Below the pieces are notes generated by a model. The model was given only the letters and a program-made list of their open reading frames with translations, did not search any database and was not told the origin of the DNA. Positions 1 to 7,994 of a stretch of 40,134 bases of DNA are shown in pieces. Position 1 is the stretch's first letter, and the number at the start of each line of letters is the position of its first letter. The DNA lies in NCBI GenBank assembly GCA_028293545.1, contig JAQGOP010000003.1:1-40134 (forward strand). The letters run 5' to 3'. This stretch comes from Verrucomicrobiota bacterium. Its GTDB lineage: Bacteria; Verrucomicrobiota; Verrucomicrobiia; Opitutales; Opitutaceae. Both the position numbers and the translations under genes were made by a program.

Positions 1-63
1 GTGTGTTTCGTGTATTTCGTGGTGCCTACCTCCGGATCAGAACCCGAGAAGCCAGGATTGCCG

Positions 64-120
64 TCCCTTCGAAGGGATTCGGGGTGAGCGAGGCTGGTGT
101 CCGAAAAATTTCCAGCCTCG
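64..120. other. Hairpins upstream of pyruvate carboxylase
   Basis: The leader before pyruvate carboxylase contains a short palindrome (CCCTTCGAAGGG, 64-75) and a perfect 9-bp stem (CGAGGCTGG at 89-97 with CCAGCCTCG at 112-120) around a 14-nt loop. There is no T-run behind the second stem, so a rho-independent terminator is not shown. It may be the 3' hairpin of an upstream gene outside the window or part of the pyc leader. The first 23 bases read as TTTCGTG-type direct repeats and may be the tail of a dispersed repeat that begins before the window. Confidence 0.4.
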
Positions 121-175
121 GGGAAAGTCCAACCTTAGCCTTGGCGCGTGACATCCGTCTCCTTACACCGAACGG

Positions 176-3100
176 TTGAATTTCCCTATCACCGTGACTT
201 CTCCTTCTAATCATTCCGCCACCCCTGAAATCCGCCCGCTGCAAAAATTGATGGCCGCCAACCGCGGCGAAATCGCCGTGCGCATTTTCCGCGCCGGCAC
301 CGAACTCGGCCTGCGCACCGTCGCCGTCTACGCCGAGGAGGATCGCTTCTGCATCCATCGCTACAAGGCCGACGAAGCTTACCAGGTGGGACACGGCAAG
401 GGCCCGGTCGCCGCTTATCTCGACATCGATAGCATCATCGCGGTCGCGAAGGAAAAAGGCGTCCACGCCATCCATCCCGGCTACGGTTTCCTTTCCGAAA
501 ACGCCGCGTTCGCCCGCGCCTGCGAAAAGGCGGGCATCATCTGGGTGGGCCCGCGGCCTGAGCTGCTCGAGATGATGGGCGACAAGACCGCCGCCCGCGC
601 CCTCGCGAAACGCATCAACGTCCCGACGCTCCCCGGCACCGAAGAGCCCGTGACCGATCGCGCCGCGGCCCTGAAGGTCGCGAAGGAGATCGGGTTCCCC
701 CTCATCATCAAGGCCGCGTTCGGCGGTGGCGGACGCGGCATGCGCGTCGTGCACAAGGCCACCGACCTCGGCGCGCTGCTCGACGAGGCGCAGGCGGAGG
801 CCGAGCGCGCGTTCGGCAATCCCGCGGTCTTCCTCGAGAAATACATCGCGAACTCGAAGCACATCGAGGTGCAGGTGCTCGGGGACAAGCACGGCAACGT
901 CATCCATCTCCACGAGCGCGACTGTTCGGTGCAGCGGCGCCACCAGAAGGTCATCGAAGTCGCGCCGAGCTTTGGGCTCCCGCGCGGGGTCATCCAGGAG
1001 CTGTGCGAAGCGGCCGCGCGCATGACGCGGGAAGTGCGTTACGACAACGCCGGCACGATCGAATTCCTCTACGATCTCGACCGCCACGAATGGTTCTTCA
1101 TCGAGATGAACCCGCGGATCCAGGTCGAGCACACCGTCACCGAAGTCGTCACGGGCCTCGACCTCGTGCGCGCGCAGCTGCTGATCGCCCAGGGCCACGC
1201 GCTGCATTCGCCGGAAGTGGGCATGCCGCGCCAGGCCGAGGTCCCCTGCCACGGCTACGCGATCCAATGCCGTATCACGACGGAGGATCCCGAGAACAAA
1301 TTCGTGCCCGATTACGGCCGCATCCTCGCGTACCGTTCGCCGGGCGGCTTCGGCGTTCGCCTCGACGGCGGCATGGGTTACGCGGGCGCGGTGATCACGC
1401 CGTTCTACGACTCGATGCTGGTGAAGGTCATCACCAGCGGCCAGAGCTACGAAATCGCGATGAACCGCGCGCGCCGCGTGCTCACCGAGTTTCGCATCCG
1501 CGGGGTGAAGACGAACATCCCGTTCCTCGAGAACGTCATCGCGCACCCGTTGTTCCGCTCGGGCCAGGCGACGACGACGCTGATCGATACCTCGCCGGAG
1601 CTCTTCACCTTCAAGCCCCGCCGCGATCGCGCGACCAAGCTCCTCAATTTCCTCGGCAACGTCATCGTCAACGGCAATCCCCACGCCAAGGGCTACCGCC
1701 CGGCCAAGCCGCTTGCGGCGGTCAACCTCCTCGCCGGCGACGTCCGCGGCACGCCCCCGCCGGGCACGCGCGACCTGCTGCTCAAGCTCGGCGCGAAAAA
1801 ATTCGCGGAGTGGACGCGCGACCAGAAGCGCCTGCTCATCACCGACACCACGTTTCGCGACGCGCACCAGTCGCTCATGGCGACGCGCGTGCGGAGTTAC
1901 GATTTGCTCGCCTCCGCCGGCTTCATCGCGCGGCGCGCGCCGGAGCTTTATTCCTTGGAAATGTGGGGCGGGGCGACGTTCGACACCGCGATGCGCTTCC
2001 TCAACGAGGATCCGTGGGAACGCCTGCGCAGCCTCCGCGCGCGCGTGCCGAACATCTGTTTCCAGATGCTGTTCCGCGGGGCCAACGCGGTGGGCTACAC
2101 CAATTATCCCGACGCGGTCGTGGCGGGTTTCGTGCGTCACGCCGCCGCGGCGGGCATGGATATCTTCCGCATTTTCGATTCGTTGAATTACCTGCCGAAC
2201 CTGCGCGTGGCGATGGAAGCGGTGCAGGACACGCACGGGGTGTGCGAAGCGGCGCTGTGCTACTCGGGCGACATCCTCGATGACCGCCGCGACAAATTCA
2301 CGCTGCAGTATTATGTGAAGATGGCGCGCGAGCTCGAGCGCATGGGCGCGCATGTGCTCGCGATCAAGGACATGGCGGGACTCTGCCGGCCCTATGCGGC
2401 GTTCAAGCTCGTGAAGGCGTTGAAGGAGGAGGTCGGGCTGCCGATCCATTTCCACACGCACGACACGAGCGGCATCAACGCCGCTTCCATCCTGCGCGCC
2501 TCCGATGCGGGCGTGGACGTCGTCGACCTCGCCACCGCCTCGATGTCAGGCAGCACCGCGCAGCCCAACCTGAATGCGGTGGTCGCCGCGCTCCAGCACA
2601 CGCCGCGCGACACCGGCCTCGACCTCGAGGCCTTGAACAAGTTCTCCGATTACTGGGAGCAGGTGCGCGAATATTACCGCCCCTTCGACACCGCGCCGAA
2701 AACGGGGAGCGCGGAGGTTTATCTCCACGAGATGCCGGGCGGCCAGTACACCAACCTCAAGGAACAGGCGGCGTCGATGGGCGTGGGCCACCGCTGGCCG
2801 GAAATCGCGCGCATCTATGCGGAGGTGAACCAGCTTTTCGGCGACATCATCAAGGTGACGCCGTCGTCGAAGGTAGTCGGGGACATGGCCCTTTTCCTGT
2901 TCTCGCGGGGCATCCGCCCGGCGGACGTCGTGAACCTCGAGCCTGGCGCGACGCCGTTTCCGGAGAGCGTGATCGACATGTTGAGCGGCGGCCTCGGCTG
3001 GCCCGACGGCGGCTGGCCGGTGCCGATGTGGCGCGCGGTGCTCGGCGAGAAACGTTTCAAGGAAGCCCAGGCCCGCTACCAAGCCGCGCTGGCCGCCGAG

Positions 3101-3751
3101 AAAAAGCGTCCGAAGAAAAAAGCCGCGCGTTCGGCCGATGCCGCGAAGGCGGCGGCGGCGGAGCTGGCGGCGATGAAAAAAACGCTGGCGGAAAAACTCC
3201 GCCGCGAACCGACGGACGACGAATTTTACTCCCACCTCATGTATCCGCAGGTGTTCGCGGATTTCTCCAAACACCAGCGCGATTTCGAGGAAGTGAGCGT
3301 GCTGCCGACCCCGGCATTTTTCTACGGCTTGAAGCCGCGCGAGGAAATTTCCGTCGGCATCGAGGAGGGCAAGATGCTCATCATCCGTCTCGTGAATATC
3401 GGCGAGCCCGACAAGGACGCGCGCCGTCCGCTTACCTTTGAACTGAACGGCATTGCGCGTGAAGTCCTGGTCCAGGACAAGACGGTGACCGCGACCGCGA
3501 AGTCGCGGCCGAAAGCCGACCTGGCCGATCCGCTCCAGGTGGCAGCGCCGATCCCGGGACTGATCGTAGTGTTGTCGACCTCGGTCGGCGCGAAAGTCGC
3601 GAAGGGCGACAAGCTCTTCATGATGGAAGCGATGAAGATGCAGACGACGATCTACTCGCCGGTCGACGGCGTGGTGACGGAACTGAATGCAGCGGTCGGC
3701 GACACGGTCGAGTCGAAGGACCTGATCGCGAAGCTCCGCGCCGCGGGGTGA
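176..3751 (+). CDS. pyc: Pyruvate carboxylase, single chain
   Basis: Biotin enzyme that carboxylates pyruvate to oxaloacetate at ATP cost, an anaplerotic cytosolic reaction. The order is biotin carboxylase (residues ~22-470, starting near LMAANRGEIAVRIF, with the ATP-grasp glycine loop GGGGRGM at 183-189), carboxyltransferase (~550-860, starting near DTTFRDAHQS at 557-566), a post-CT domain, and a C-terminal biotinyl domain with MEAMKM, whose biotin-accepting lysine is Lys1154. At 1191 aa it is slightly longer than the usual ~1150, partly because of a Lys/Ala-rich charged insert at ~970-1010. The start is uncertain: TTG at 176, GTG at 194 or ATG at 251 are in frame. The ATG lies inside the conserved first strand, so an upstream start is preferred. 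No clear ribosome site is visible. The enzyme identity is firm. Confidence 0.96.
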   Translation: MNFPITVTSPSNHSATPEIRPLQKLMAANRGEIAVRIFRAGTELGLRTVAVYAEEDRFCIHRYKADEAYQVGHGKGPVAAYLDIDSIIAVAKEKGVHAIHPGYGFLSENAAFARACEKAGIIWVGPRPELLEMMGDKTAARALAKRINVPTLPGTEEPVTDRAAALKVAKEIGFPLIIKAAFGGGGRGMRVVHKATDLGALLDEAQAEAERAFGNPAVFLEKYIANSKHIEVQVLGDKHGNVIHLHERDCSVQRRHQKVIEVAPSFGLPRGVIQELCEAAARMTREVRYDNAGTIEFLYDLDRHEWFFIEMNPRIQVEHTVTEVVTGLDLVRAQLLIAQGHALHSPEVGMPRQAEVPCHGYAIQCRITTEDPENKFVPDYGRILAYRSPGGFGVRLDGGMGYAGAVITPFYDSMLVKVITSGQSYEIAMNRARRVLTEFRIRGVKTNIPFLENVIAHPLFRSGQATTTLIDTSPELFTFKPRRDRATKLLNFLGNVIVNGNPHAKGYRPAKPLAAVNLLAGDVRGTPPPGTRDLLLKLGAKKFAEWTRDQKRLLITDTTFRDAHQSLMATRVRSYDLLASAGFIARRAPELYSLEMWGGATFDTAMRFLNEDPWERLRSLRARVPNICFQMLFRGANAVGYTNYPDAVVAGFVRHAAAAGMDIFRIFDSLNYLPNLRVAMEAVQDTHGVCEAALCYSGDILDDRRDKFTLQYYVKMARELERMGAHVLAIKDMAGLCRPYAAFKLVKALKEEVGLPIHFHTHDTSGINAASILRASDAGVDVVDLATASMSGSTAQPNLNAVVAALQHTPRDTGLDLEALNKFSDYWEQVREYYRPFDTAPKTGSAEVYLHEMPGGQYTNLKEQAASMGVGHRWPEIARIYAEVNQLFGDIIKVTPSSKVVGDMALFLFSRGIRPADVVNLEPGATPFPESVIDMLSGGLGWPDGGWPVPMWRAVLGEKRFKEAQARYQAALAAEKKRPKKKAARSADAAKAAAAELAAMKKTLAEKLRREPTDDEFYSHLMYPQVFADFSKHQRDFEEVSVLPTPAFFYGLKPREEISVGIEEGKMLIIRLVNIGEPDKDARRPLTFELNGIAREVLVQDKTVTATAKSRPKADLADPLQVAAPIPGLIVVLSTSVGAKVAKGDKLFMMEAMKMQTTIYSPVDGVVTELNAAVGDTVESKDLIAKLRAAG

Positions 3752-3765
3752 TTGGGGATCGGAAC

Positions 3766-3793
3766 GTAGCGCCGGTCTTCGACCGGCTCGTTG
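3766..3793 (+). repeat. REP-like element, family B (single copy)
   Basis: GTAG tetranucleotide at 3766-3769, then C, then a 7-bp stem GCCGGTC (3771-3777) / GACCGGC (3781-3787) with a 3-nt TTC loop, then TC. The same element occurs as an inverted pair at 17563-17669. A GTAG head next to a small hairpin is the hallmark of REP sequences handled by RAYT transposases. It lies 15 bases behind the pyruvate carboxylase stop and may also stabilise or end that transcript. Confidence 0.7.
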
Positions 3794-3931
3794 CGCACCT
3801 TACTCATTTAGTCGCTGATTTTTAGTTGGCTCGAACGAGCTGGTGGAAAACCGGTGCTGCGTTTCAGCGCCGATTTTCCTACACCAAGAGACAGGCTCAC
3901 ACCCTCGCGGATTTTTGCTATTTTCTCCTCC

Positions 3932-5143
3932 ATGGCATGGAGAATTGATCAAGCCGTGGTGCGCGGAGAAATCGACAATCGCACTCGTGGCCGCGTGAGC
4001 GGCCGCATCTGGTTGCTGGACCGGCCCGAGCCGGTGGAACTTAACCTCACCGGCGACGCTTGGCGCGACTTGGCCGGGCGGCGCCTTGAGTTCGTTAACC
4101 CGAAACCAAAGCCCGAAGGCCTCGGATCCTTCGCCACCAAGCAGGATGGCACCGTCGGCGACCTCACCGCCTCCCGGAAAGTCCGCGTGCTGGACATCCC
4201 GCGCGAGCAATTCGCCGACTACTACAAGAGCGGGAAGGAATTTCCGTGGCATTGGGGCAACTCCGTTTACCTTGAATGGTACAGCAAATCCAACGGCCGC
4301 GTGGTGATCGAGTCGGCCGACTACGAGCTCACCATCATCGGTGAACCTTTTTGGGAAATGACCTCGAGGGAGGAGGAAACCCAGCGCGGCCAGAATTCCG
4401 AGGAGCACGGGAAATTCGTCGAGCGATTGACGGAAGCCGTGGCAAAAACACAGGCCCGTGAAGAGCATGCGGCGAAGCGGGCTCATCCGCAGACGGAGGC
4501 CGAGGCGGAGGTCATGATGCAGCGCAACGAGCAACTGATGGATCGGGTCCACGCGCGGCTCCAACGCGAAGGCGTTGAAGCCAACTTCGAAAAAGTGATC
4601 CGCGAGGAGATTGGCCGCCAGCGTCGCGAGCATGGCGAAGCGGAGCCGACCCGGGAGCAAATCGAACTCGGCTCCGAATTGTTGGAGGAGGTGCATCGCA
4701 CGATGGAAGATGCGGGCGACGACGAGCCGGAGGATGAGAAGGACGACACGATTCACCCACTGGCGGTGCGCGCAAGGGACATGGCCAACGGGATCCTGAA
4801 GGATGTAAGAGCCGCGAAATGGGTGCCACCGCAGGCAGGCATCGAACATCCGTGCGCCGACTTGGTGAACTCAACGATCAAGGCCGCGATCAGGCTCGCC
4901 GGGGTTTTGCTCGGCGAGGAGTGGCCGCCGGAAGTCGAAGTCTGCGGGCTCGCGATCGTCCGACTTAAACGCGTGCGCGGCCATTTCGACGATGCCGAGG
5001 CTGCGGCGCAGGCCTGCGCCGAACAGTCGCTGACGAACCAGGAGTGGCTCGCAACCGTTCGGGTTGAAATTGGCGAATGCGCCGGCGAGATCGACGCGAT
5101 GATCGCCGAGGCAAAGGTGATCCTGGAACGAGGTTTCGATTAA
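3932..5143 (+). CDS. Conserved protein of unknown function
   Basis: I do not recognise a characterised family. The chosen ATG at 3932 (MAWRIDQAVVRGEID) gives 403 aa. An in-frame start at 3854 would add 26 residues of unconvincing, low-conservation-looking sequence. The N-terminal ~130 residues look like a small folded domain rich in short beta segments and ending near a conserved-looking FPWHWGNSVYLEWYSKSNGR stretch. From ~150 to 280 the chain is highly charged with many Glu, Arg and Gln, which suggests a coiled-coil middle. The C-terminal ~120 residues look helical, with several Cys and Ala. There is no signal peptide or membrane segment, so it is probably cytosolic. It stands alone on the plus strand, between pyruvate carboxylase and a minus-strand lipoprotein gene. 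Confidence 0.75.
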   Translation: MAWRIDQAVVRGEIDNRTRGRVSGRIWLLDRPEPVELNLTGDAWRDLAGRRLEFVNPKPKPEGLGSFATKQDGTVGDLTASRKVRVLDIPREQFADYYKSGKEFPWHWGNSVYLEWYSKSNGRVVIESADYELTIIGEPFWEMTSREEETQRGQNSEEHGKFVERLTEAVAKTQAREEHAAKRAHPQTEAEAEVMMQRNEQLMDRVHARLQREGVEANFEKVIREEIGRQRREHGEAEPTREQIELGSELLEEVHRTMEDAGDDEPEDEKDDTIHPLAVRARDMANGILKDVRAAKWVPPQAGIEHPCADLVNSTIKAAIRLAGVLLGEEWPPEVEVCGLAIVRLKRVRGHFDDAEAAAQACAEQSLTNQEWLATVRVEIGECAGEIDAMIAEAKVILERGFD

Positions 5144-5219
5144 GTCTCAACGAGCGCCGGCGCAACCGGCCAATCGCATCGAGGTCATCAGGCGGGGGCC
5201 CCGTGTCCGGTGGGCCGAA

Positions 5220-5876
5220 CTACGGCTGATCGGGCGCGGGCAGATTCTTGATGAAATTATCCGCCTCGCGGATTGAGGCCTCCATGTCGCCGATCAGTTG
5301 GGAGATGTCGGCTTCGAGCGTGCGGTTGGTGGTGTCGAGAGAGGCCAGCGCGCGGGCGTTGAGGTTGTGTTTCAGGAACAGCACCTGGTCGCGAAACGTG
5401 GCGAGGACCGGCTCCATGCGATCGGCGGCGCGGTGCATGAGCCGGACCAGGGTGTCGTAGCGTCGGCGCGTGAGATCGAGCTCGCGTTCACTTTCGCGCC
5501 GGAGGTTCGCGTTCGAATATTGGGCGAGTTCCTGTTTCCACTCGCGAAAGAGCGCTTCGGCGACGTCCTCGACGGCGGCAATCCGCGCGCGCACTTCCAT
5601 CGCGCGGTCTTCGCTGCGCGTGAGCTCGCGGTTCAGTTCGTTGTATTTTTGCTGAAGGTCGCCGCCATCGACCTTGGTGACCGCGAGAAAATGCTCCAGC
5701 GCGCTCGCGAATTGTTCCTTCGCTTCAGTCTGCGCCTTACGGGTTTCCTGGACGCGATCGACGAGGATCTCCCGTTTCGCGAACCCGAATTTCTCCATCG
5801 CGCCGTAGTAAGCCGTGGAGCAGCCGGCCCCGGCCAATATCAGGAGAAATCCCGCCACCCAAAATCGAAGCTTCAT
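5220..5876 (-). CDS. DUF2959-family lipoprotein
   Basis: 218-aa protein with a lipoprotein signal: a short basic start (MKLRFW), a hydrophobic stretch and LAGAGC, so Cys19 is the likely lipidated residue. The rest is almost entirely helical and rich in Glu, Arg, Gln and Leu, as in the DUF2959 family of predicted coiled-coil lipoproteins (AMEKFG near the N terminus, TRKAQTEAKEQFASALE after it). The function of the family is unknown; it probably sits in the periplasm anchored to a membrane. The ATG at 5876 is chosen because it places the signal peptide at the N terminus. A longer open frame to 5996 would run through the arm of a long inverted repeat and is unlikely to be translated. Confidence 0.85.
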   Translation of the reverse strand: MKLRFWVAGFLLILAGAGCSTAYYGAMEKFGFAKREILVDRVQETRKAQTEAKEQFASALEHFLAVTKVDGGDLQQKYNELNRELTRSEDRAMEVRARIAAVEDVAEALFREWKQELAQYSNANLRRESERELDLTRRRYDTLVRLMHRAADRMEPVLATFRDQVLFLKHNLNARALASLDTTNRTLEADISQLIGDMEASIREADNFIKNLPAPDQP

Positions 5877-5920
5877 CCCTCTCCCGACCGCGCAATTTGC
5901 CAGAGGTTCAATCCACCGCA

Positions 5921-6090
5921 GGTTGGCCGCAAAGAAGCGCAAGTTTCTGGGGCTGCGGCTCGAGTCTCCATCGCCATTATAATGGCGCCACGCCAAATTC
6001 TTCCACCAAGTGGTTAACTTCCGCGCGCCTATCGGCGCAATGGGGATTCGAGCCGCAGCCCCAGAAACTTGCGCTTCTTTGCGGCCAACC
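5921..6090. repeat. 43-bp perfect inverted repeat element
   Basis: Left arm 5921-5963 and right arm 6048-6090 are perfect reverse complements over 43 bases (left arm begins GGTTGGCCGCAAAG). The 84-base centre holds a second perfect 16-bp palindrome, CGCCATTATAATGGCG, at 5972-5987. No coding sequence spans it and no target-site duplication is obvious. It fills most of the gap between the DUF2959 and DUF4202 genes, both on the minus strand. It could be a small non-autonomous mobile element or a long RNA hairpin in the leader of the DUF2959 gene. Confidence 0.85.
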
Positions 6091-6149
6091 CTCCGAATCC
6101 GAACCCGATCGGCAGCCGTGCATCTCAGCGTAATCCGCGGGAAAACTTC

Positions 6150-6743
6150 CTATCCCTGCGGTCTTTCAGCGACCGCGTCGCGGACCAGCGCGGCGATTCC
6201 GTCCGGGAGTGTGAGGTTCGCGGCCATTTCCTGGGCGTGGGGGCTGAGCTTTCGCCAGGTCTTGCGCAGGATATCCACGAATTTCTCGCGCGGGTATTCC
6301 GCATGCTGTGCGGCGAACGCGCCAATTTCGTTCTCTAGGAAAACCAGCACCGCAGCGTCCTCGAGCGCCTGGGTTCCCGGGTTGGTTTTCAAACCCGACT
6401 TCGAAACCCAGGTCGCGACCTCATCCGCTTCAACCCCCGGCACTCCGGCTTCGAGCAACAGAGAGCGCGCGCGATTCGCCTGTTTCACGTACAGGCTGCG
6501 CCGCCACGCGTGGTAACCGGGCTTGTCCATCGGGAAGGTGCTGCGCGGCACGGACCATCGCTCGAGGTGCTGGCAGCGCGCCGCCAGCCGCAGCAACGGG
6601 GTGACGTCCGGCACCAAACGCGCCACCCAAGCCTCCACGCGATCCGCGTAGACCAATTCCGCCGGTTGTCCCTCCGGACCATGCGTCGGGTCGGCCGCAT
6701 GGGCTGCGTCGATCAGTTTCCGGGCGCGGTCGTAGGCGGGCAT
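6150..6743 (-). CDS. DUF4202-family protein
   Basis: 197-aa cytosolic protein starting MPAYDRARKLIDAAHAADP, matching the DUF4202 family in length and in landmarks: the N-terminal helix with DAAHAADP, the central QHLERWSVPRSTFPMDKPGY region with His and Arg, and a C-terminal EIGAFAAQH / ILRKTWRKLS region. The family function is not established. Its conserved His, Arg and Glu residues hint at an enzyme of the HD-like or related helical type, but that is inference. The ATG at 6743 is chosen because it starts at the family N terminus. The frame stays open upstream to 7100 only through a REP element. It is divergent from the TIGR01777 epimerase gene, sharing a 258-bp intergenic region. Confidence 0.85.
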   Translation of the reverse strand: MPAYDRARKLIDAAHAADPTHGPEGQPAELVYADRVEAWVARLVPDVTPLLRLAARCQHLERWSVPRSTFPMDKPGYHAWRRSLYVKQANRARSLLLEAGVPGVEADEVATWVSKSGLKTNPGTQALEDAAVLVFLENEIGAFAAQHAEYPREKFVDILRKTWRKLSPHAQEMAANLTLPDGIAALVRDAVAERPQG

Positions 6744-6822
6744 GCGGGGAAAAAAGCGCTCCGCGGGCGTGAGCGCACGCAAATACCGCGAACCATGCCG
6801 CCCCTCGAAGACGTGGCCCCAC

Positions 6823-6852
6823 GTAGCGCAGGCGGCCCGCCTGCTCCGGGAA
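6823..6852 (+). repeat. REP-like element, family A
   Basis: GTAG (6823-6826), C, stem GCAGGCG (6828-6834) / CGCCTGC (6838-6844) with GCC loop, then TCCGG. The same core is found at 9573, 9832-9856 (inverted), 16519 and 16584-16607 (inverted). It lies in the divergent gap between the DUF4202 and TIGR01777 genes. Confidence 0.75.
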
Positions 6853-6953
6853 CTGCGCCTGATTTTCCACTCGGGCCGAGTCGAAGTTTTCCCGCCTGGC
6901 GTCACGTTCCGGAGGCGCCGGCAAAGCGTGCGGTTTGGCGGAAAACAGGCTTT

Positions 6954-6972
6954 CTTCCCGGTTAACCGGAAG
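6954..6972. promoter_or_regulatory. Near-palindrome in a divergent promoter region
   Basis: CTTCCCGGTTAACCGGAAG is a near-perfect dyad with one extra base on one side, centred on GGTTAACC about 40 bases before the TIGR01777 start codon. It could be an operator. No neighbouring regulator gene supports this, so it is only noted as a symmetrical site. Confidence 0.25.
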
Positions 6973-7001
6973 CTCCCGCGAGCCGACGCGAAATTATCCC
7001 C

Positions 7002-7955
7002 ATGAAATTCCTCATCCCGGGCGGCAGTGGCCAGGTCGGACGAATATTGACGCGAGCCCTGCTGCGCGAGGGTCACGAATGCGTGGTGCTCTCGCGGCAC
7101 CCGGCGCGAACGGAGCCGGGTTCGTCGTTGAGGTCTTTGGCTTGGGACGGACGAACCCTTGGGGCGTGGACGCAGGAATTGGAAGATACCGATGTGGTCA
7201 TAAACCTCGCCGGCCGCACGGTCGATTGCCGGTATAGCCCAGGAAATCTCCGCGAGATGATGCGTTCACGCGTGGAATCCACGCGCGTCGTCGGCCAGGC
7301 GATTGCGGCCGCCCGCGTTCCTCCCCGCGTGTGGCTCCAGGCGAGCACCGCGACCATCTATGCGCATCGTTTCGACCGGGCCAACGATGAGGCATCCGGC
7401 ATCATCGGGGGCCACGAGCCCGATGCGCCCAAGCTCTGGGGCAAAAGCGTTGATATCGCCCTGGCGTGGGAGGCTGAACTCGCCGCCGCCGTGACTCCGC
7501 GCACGCGGAAGGTGGCGCTGCGTTCGGCCGTGACGATGAGCCCGGACGGCGGGGGAGTTTTTAGTGTGCTTGCGAATTTATGCCGCTTCGGGGTGGGCCA
7601 GCAGGGAAATGGCCGGCAATACGTCTCCTGGATGCACGAGTACGACTTTGTCGCGGCGGTGCGCTGGATCGTCGCGCACGATGACCTCAGCGGCGCCGTA
7701 AACCTTTGTTCGCCCTTCCCTCTGCCCAATCGAGAGTTCATGGGAGGTTTGCAGGCCGCCTTGGGTGGTCGCCTGGCCTTTCGGATTCCAGAATGGGCGC
7801 TGGAAGTCGGTGCGGTCGTCCTGCGGACCGAGACCGAGCTGATTTTGAAGAGCCGACGCGTCGTCCCGGGCCGTCTTCTGGAGGGCGGCTTTGCGTTCAC
7901 TTATCCAGAATGGCCGGCGGCAGCCACCGAGCTGGCTCGGCGCTGGCGTGCCTAA
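7002..7955 (+). CDS. TIGR01777-family NAD(P)-binding epimerase
   Basis: 317-aa protein of the TIGR01777 (YfcH-like) branch of extended short-chain dehydrogenases. The Rossmann loop GGSGQVGR is at residues 7-14. The family landmarks DVVINLAGRTVDCRY, R-ES-TRVVG and the STATIY segment follow, then a C-terminal DUF1731-like domain (RIPEWALEVGAVVL, residues ~265 to the end). The start ATG at 7002 places the Rossmann strand directly at the N terminus. The family includes sugar-nucleotide-epimerase-like proteins whose substrates are mostly unknown, so none is assigned here. It is convergent with glycyl-tRNA synthetase, 39 bases apart. Confidence 0.92.
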   Translation: MKFLIPGGSGQVGRILTRALLREGHECVVLSRHPARTEPGSSLRSLAWDGRTLGAWTQELEDTDVVINLAGRTVDCRYSPGNLREMMRSRVESTRVVGQAIAAARVPPRVWLQASTATIYAHRFDRANDEASGIIGGHEPDAPKLWGKSVDIALAWEAELAAAVTPRTRKVALRSAVTMSPDGGGVFSVLANLCRFGVGQQGNGRQYVSWMHEYDFVAAVRWIVAHDDLSGAVNLCSPFPLPNREFMGGLQAALGGRLAFRIPEWALEVGAVVLRTETELILKSRRVVPGRLLEGGFAFTYPEWPAAATELARRWRA

Positions 7956-7994
7956 GGTGCGGCCGTGGCCGCTTTCGATCGGAGCCGGGAGCGA

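Noticed and set aside
26..2461. 811-codon open frame on the minus strand opposite pyruvate carboxylase
   Set aside because: It is the mirror of a strongly conserved gene in GC-rich DNA, is rich in Arg, His and Glu, and has no recognisable domain. GC-rich third positions keep the opposite frame open.
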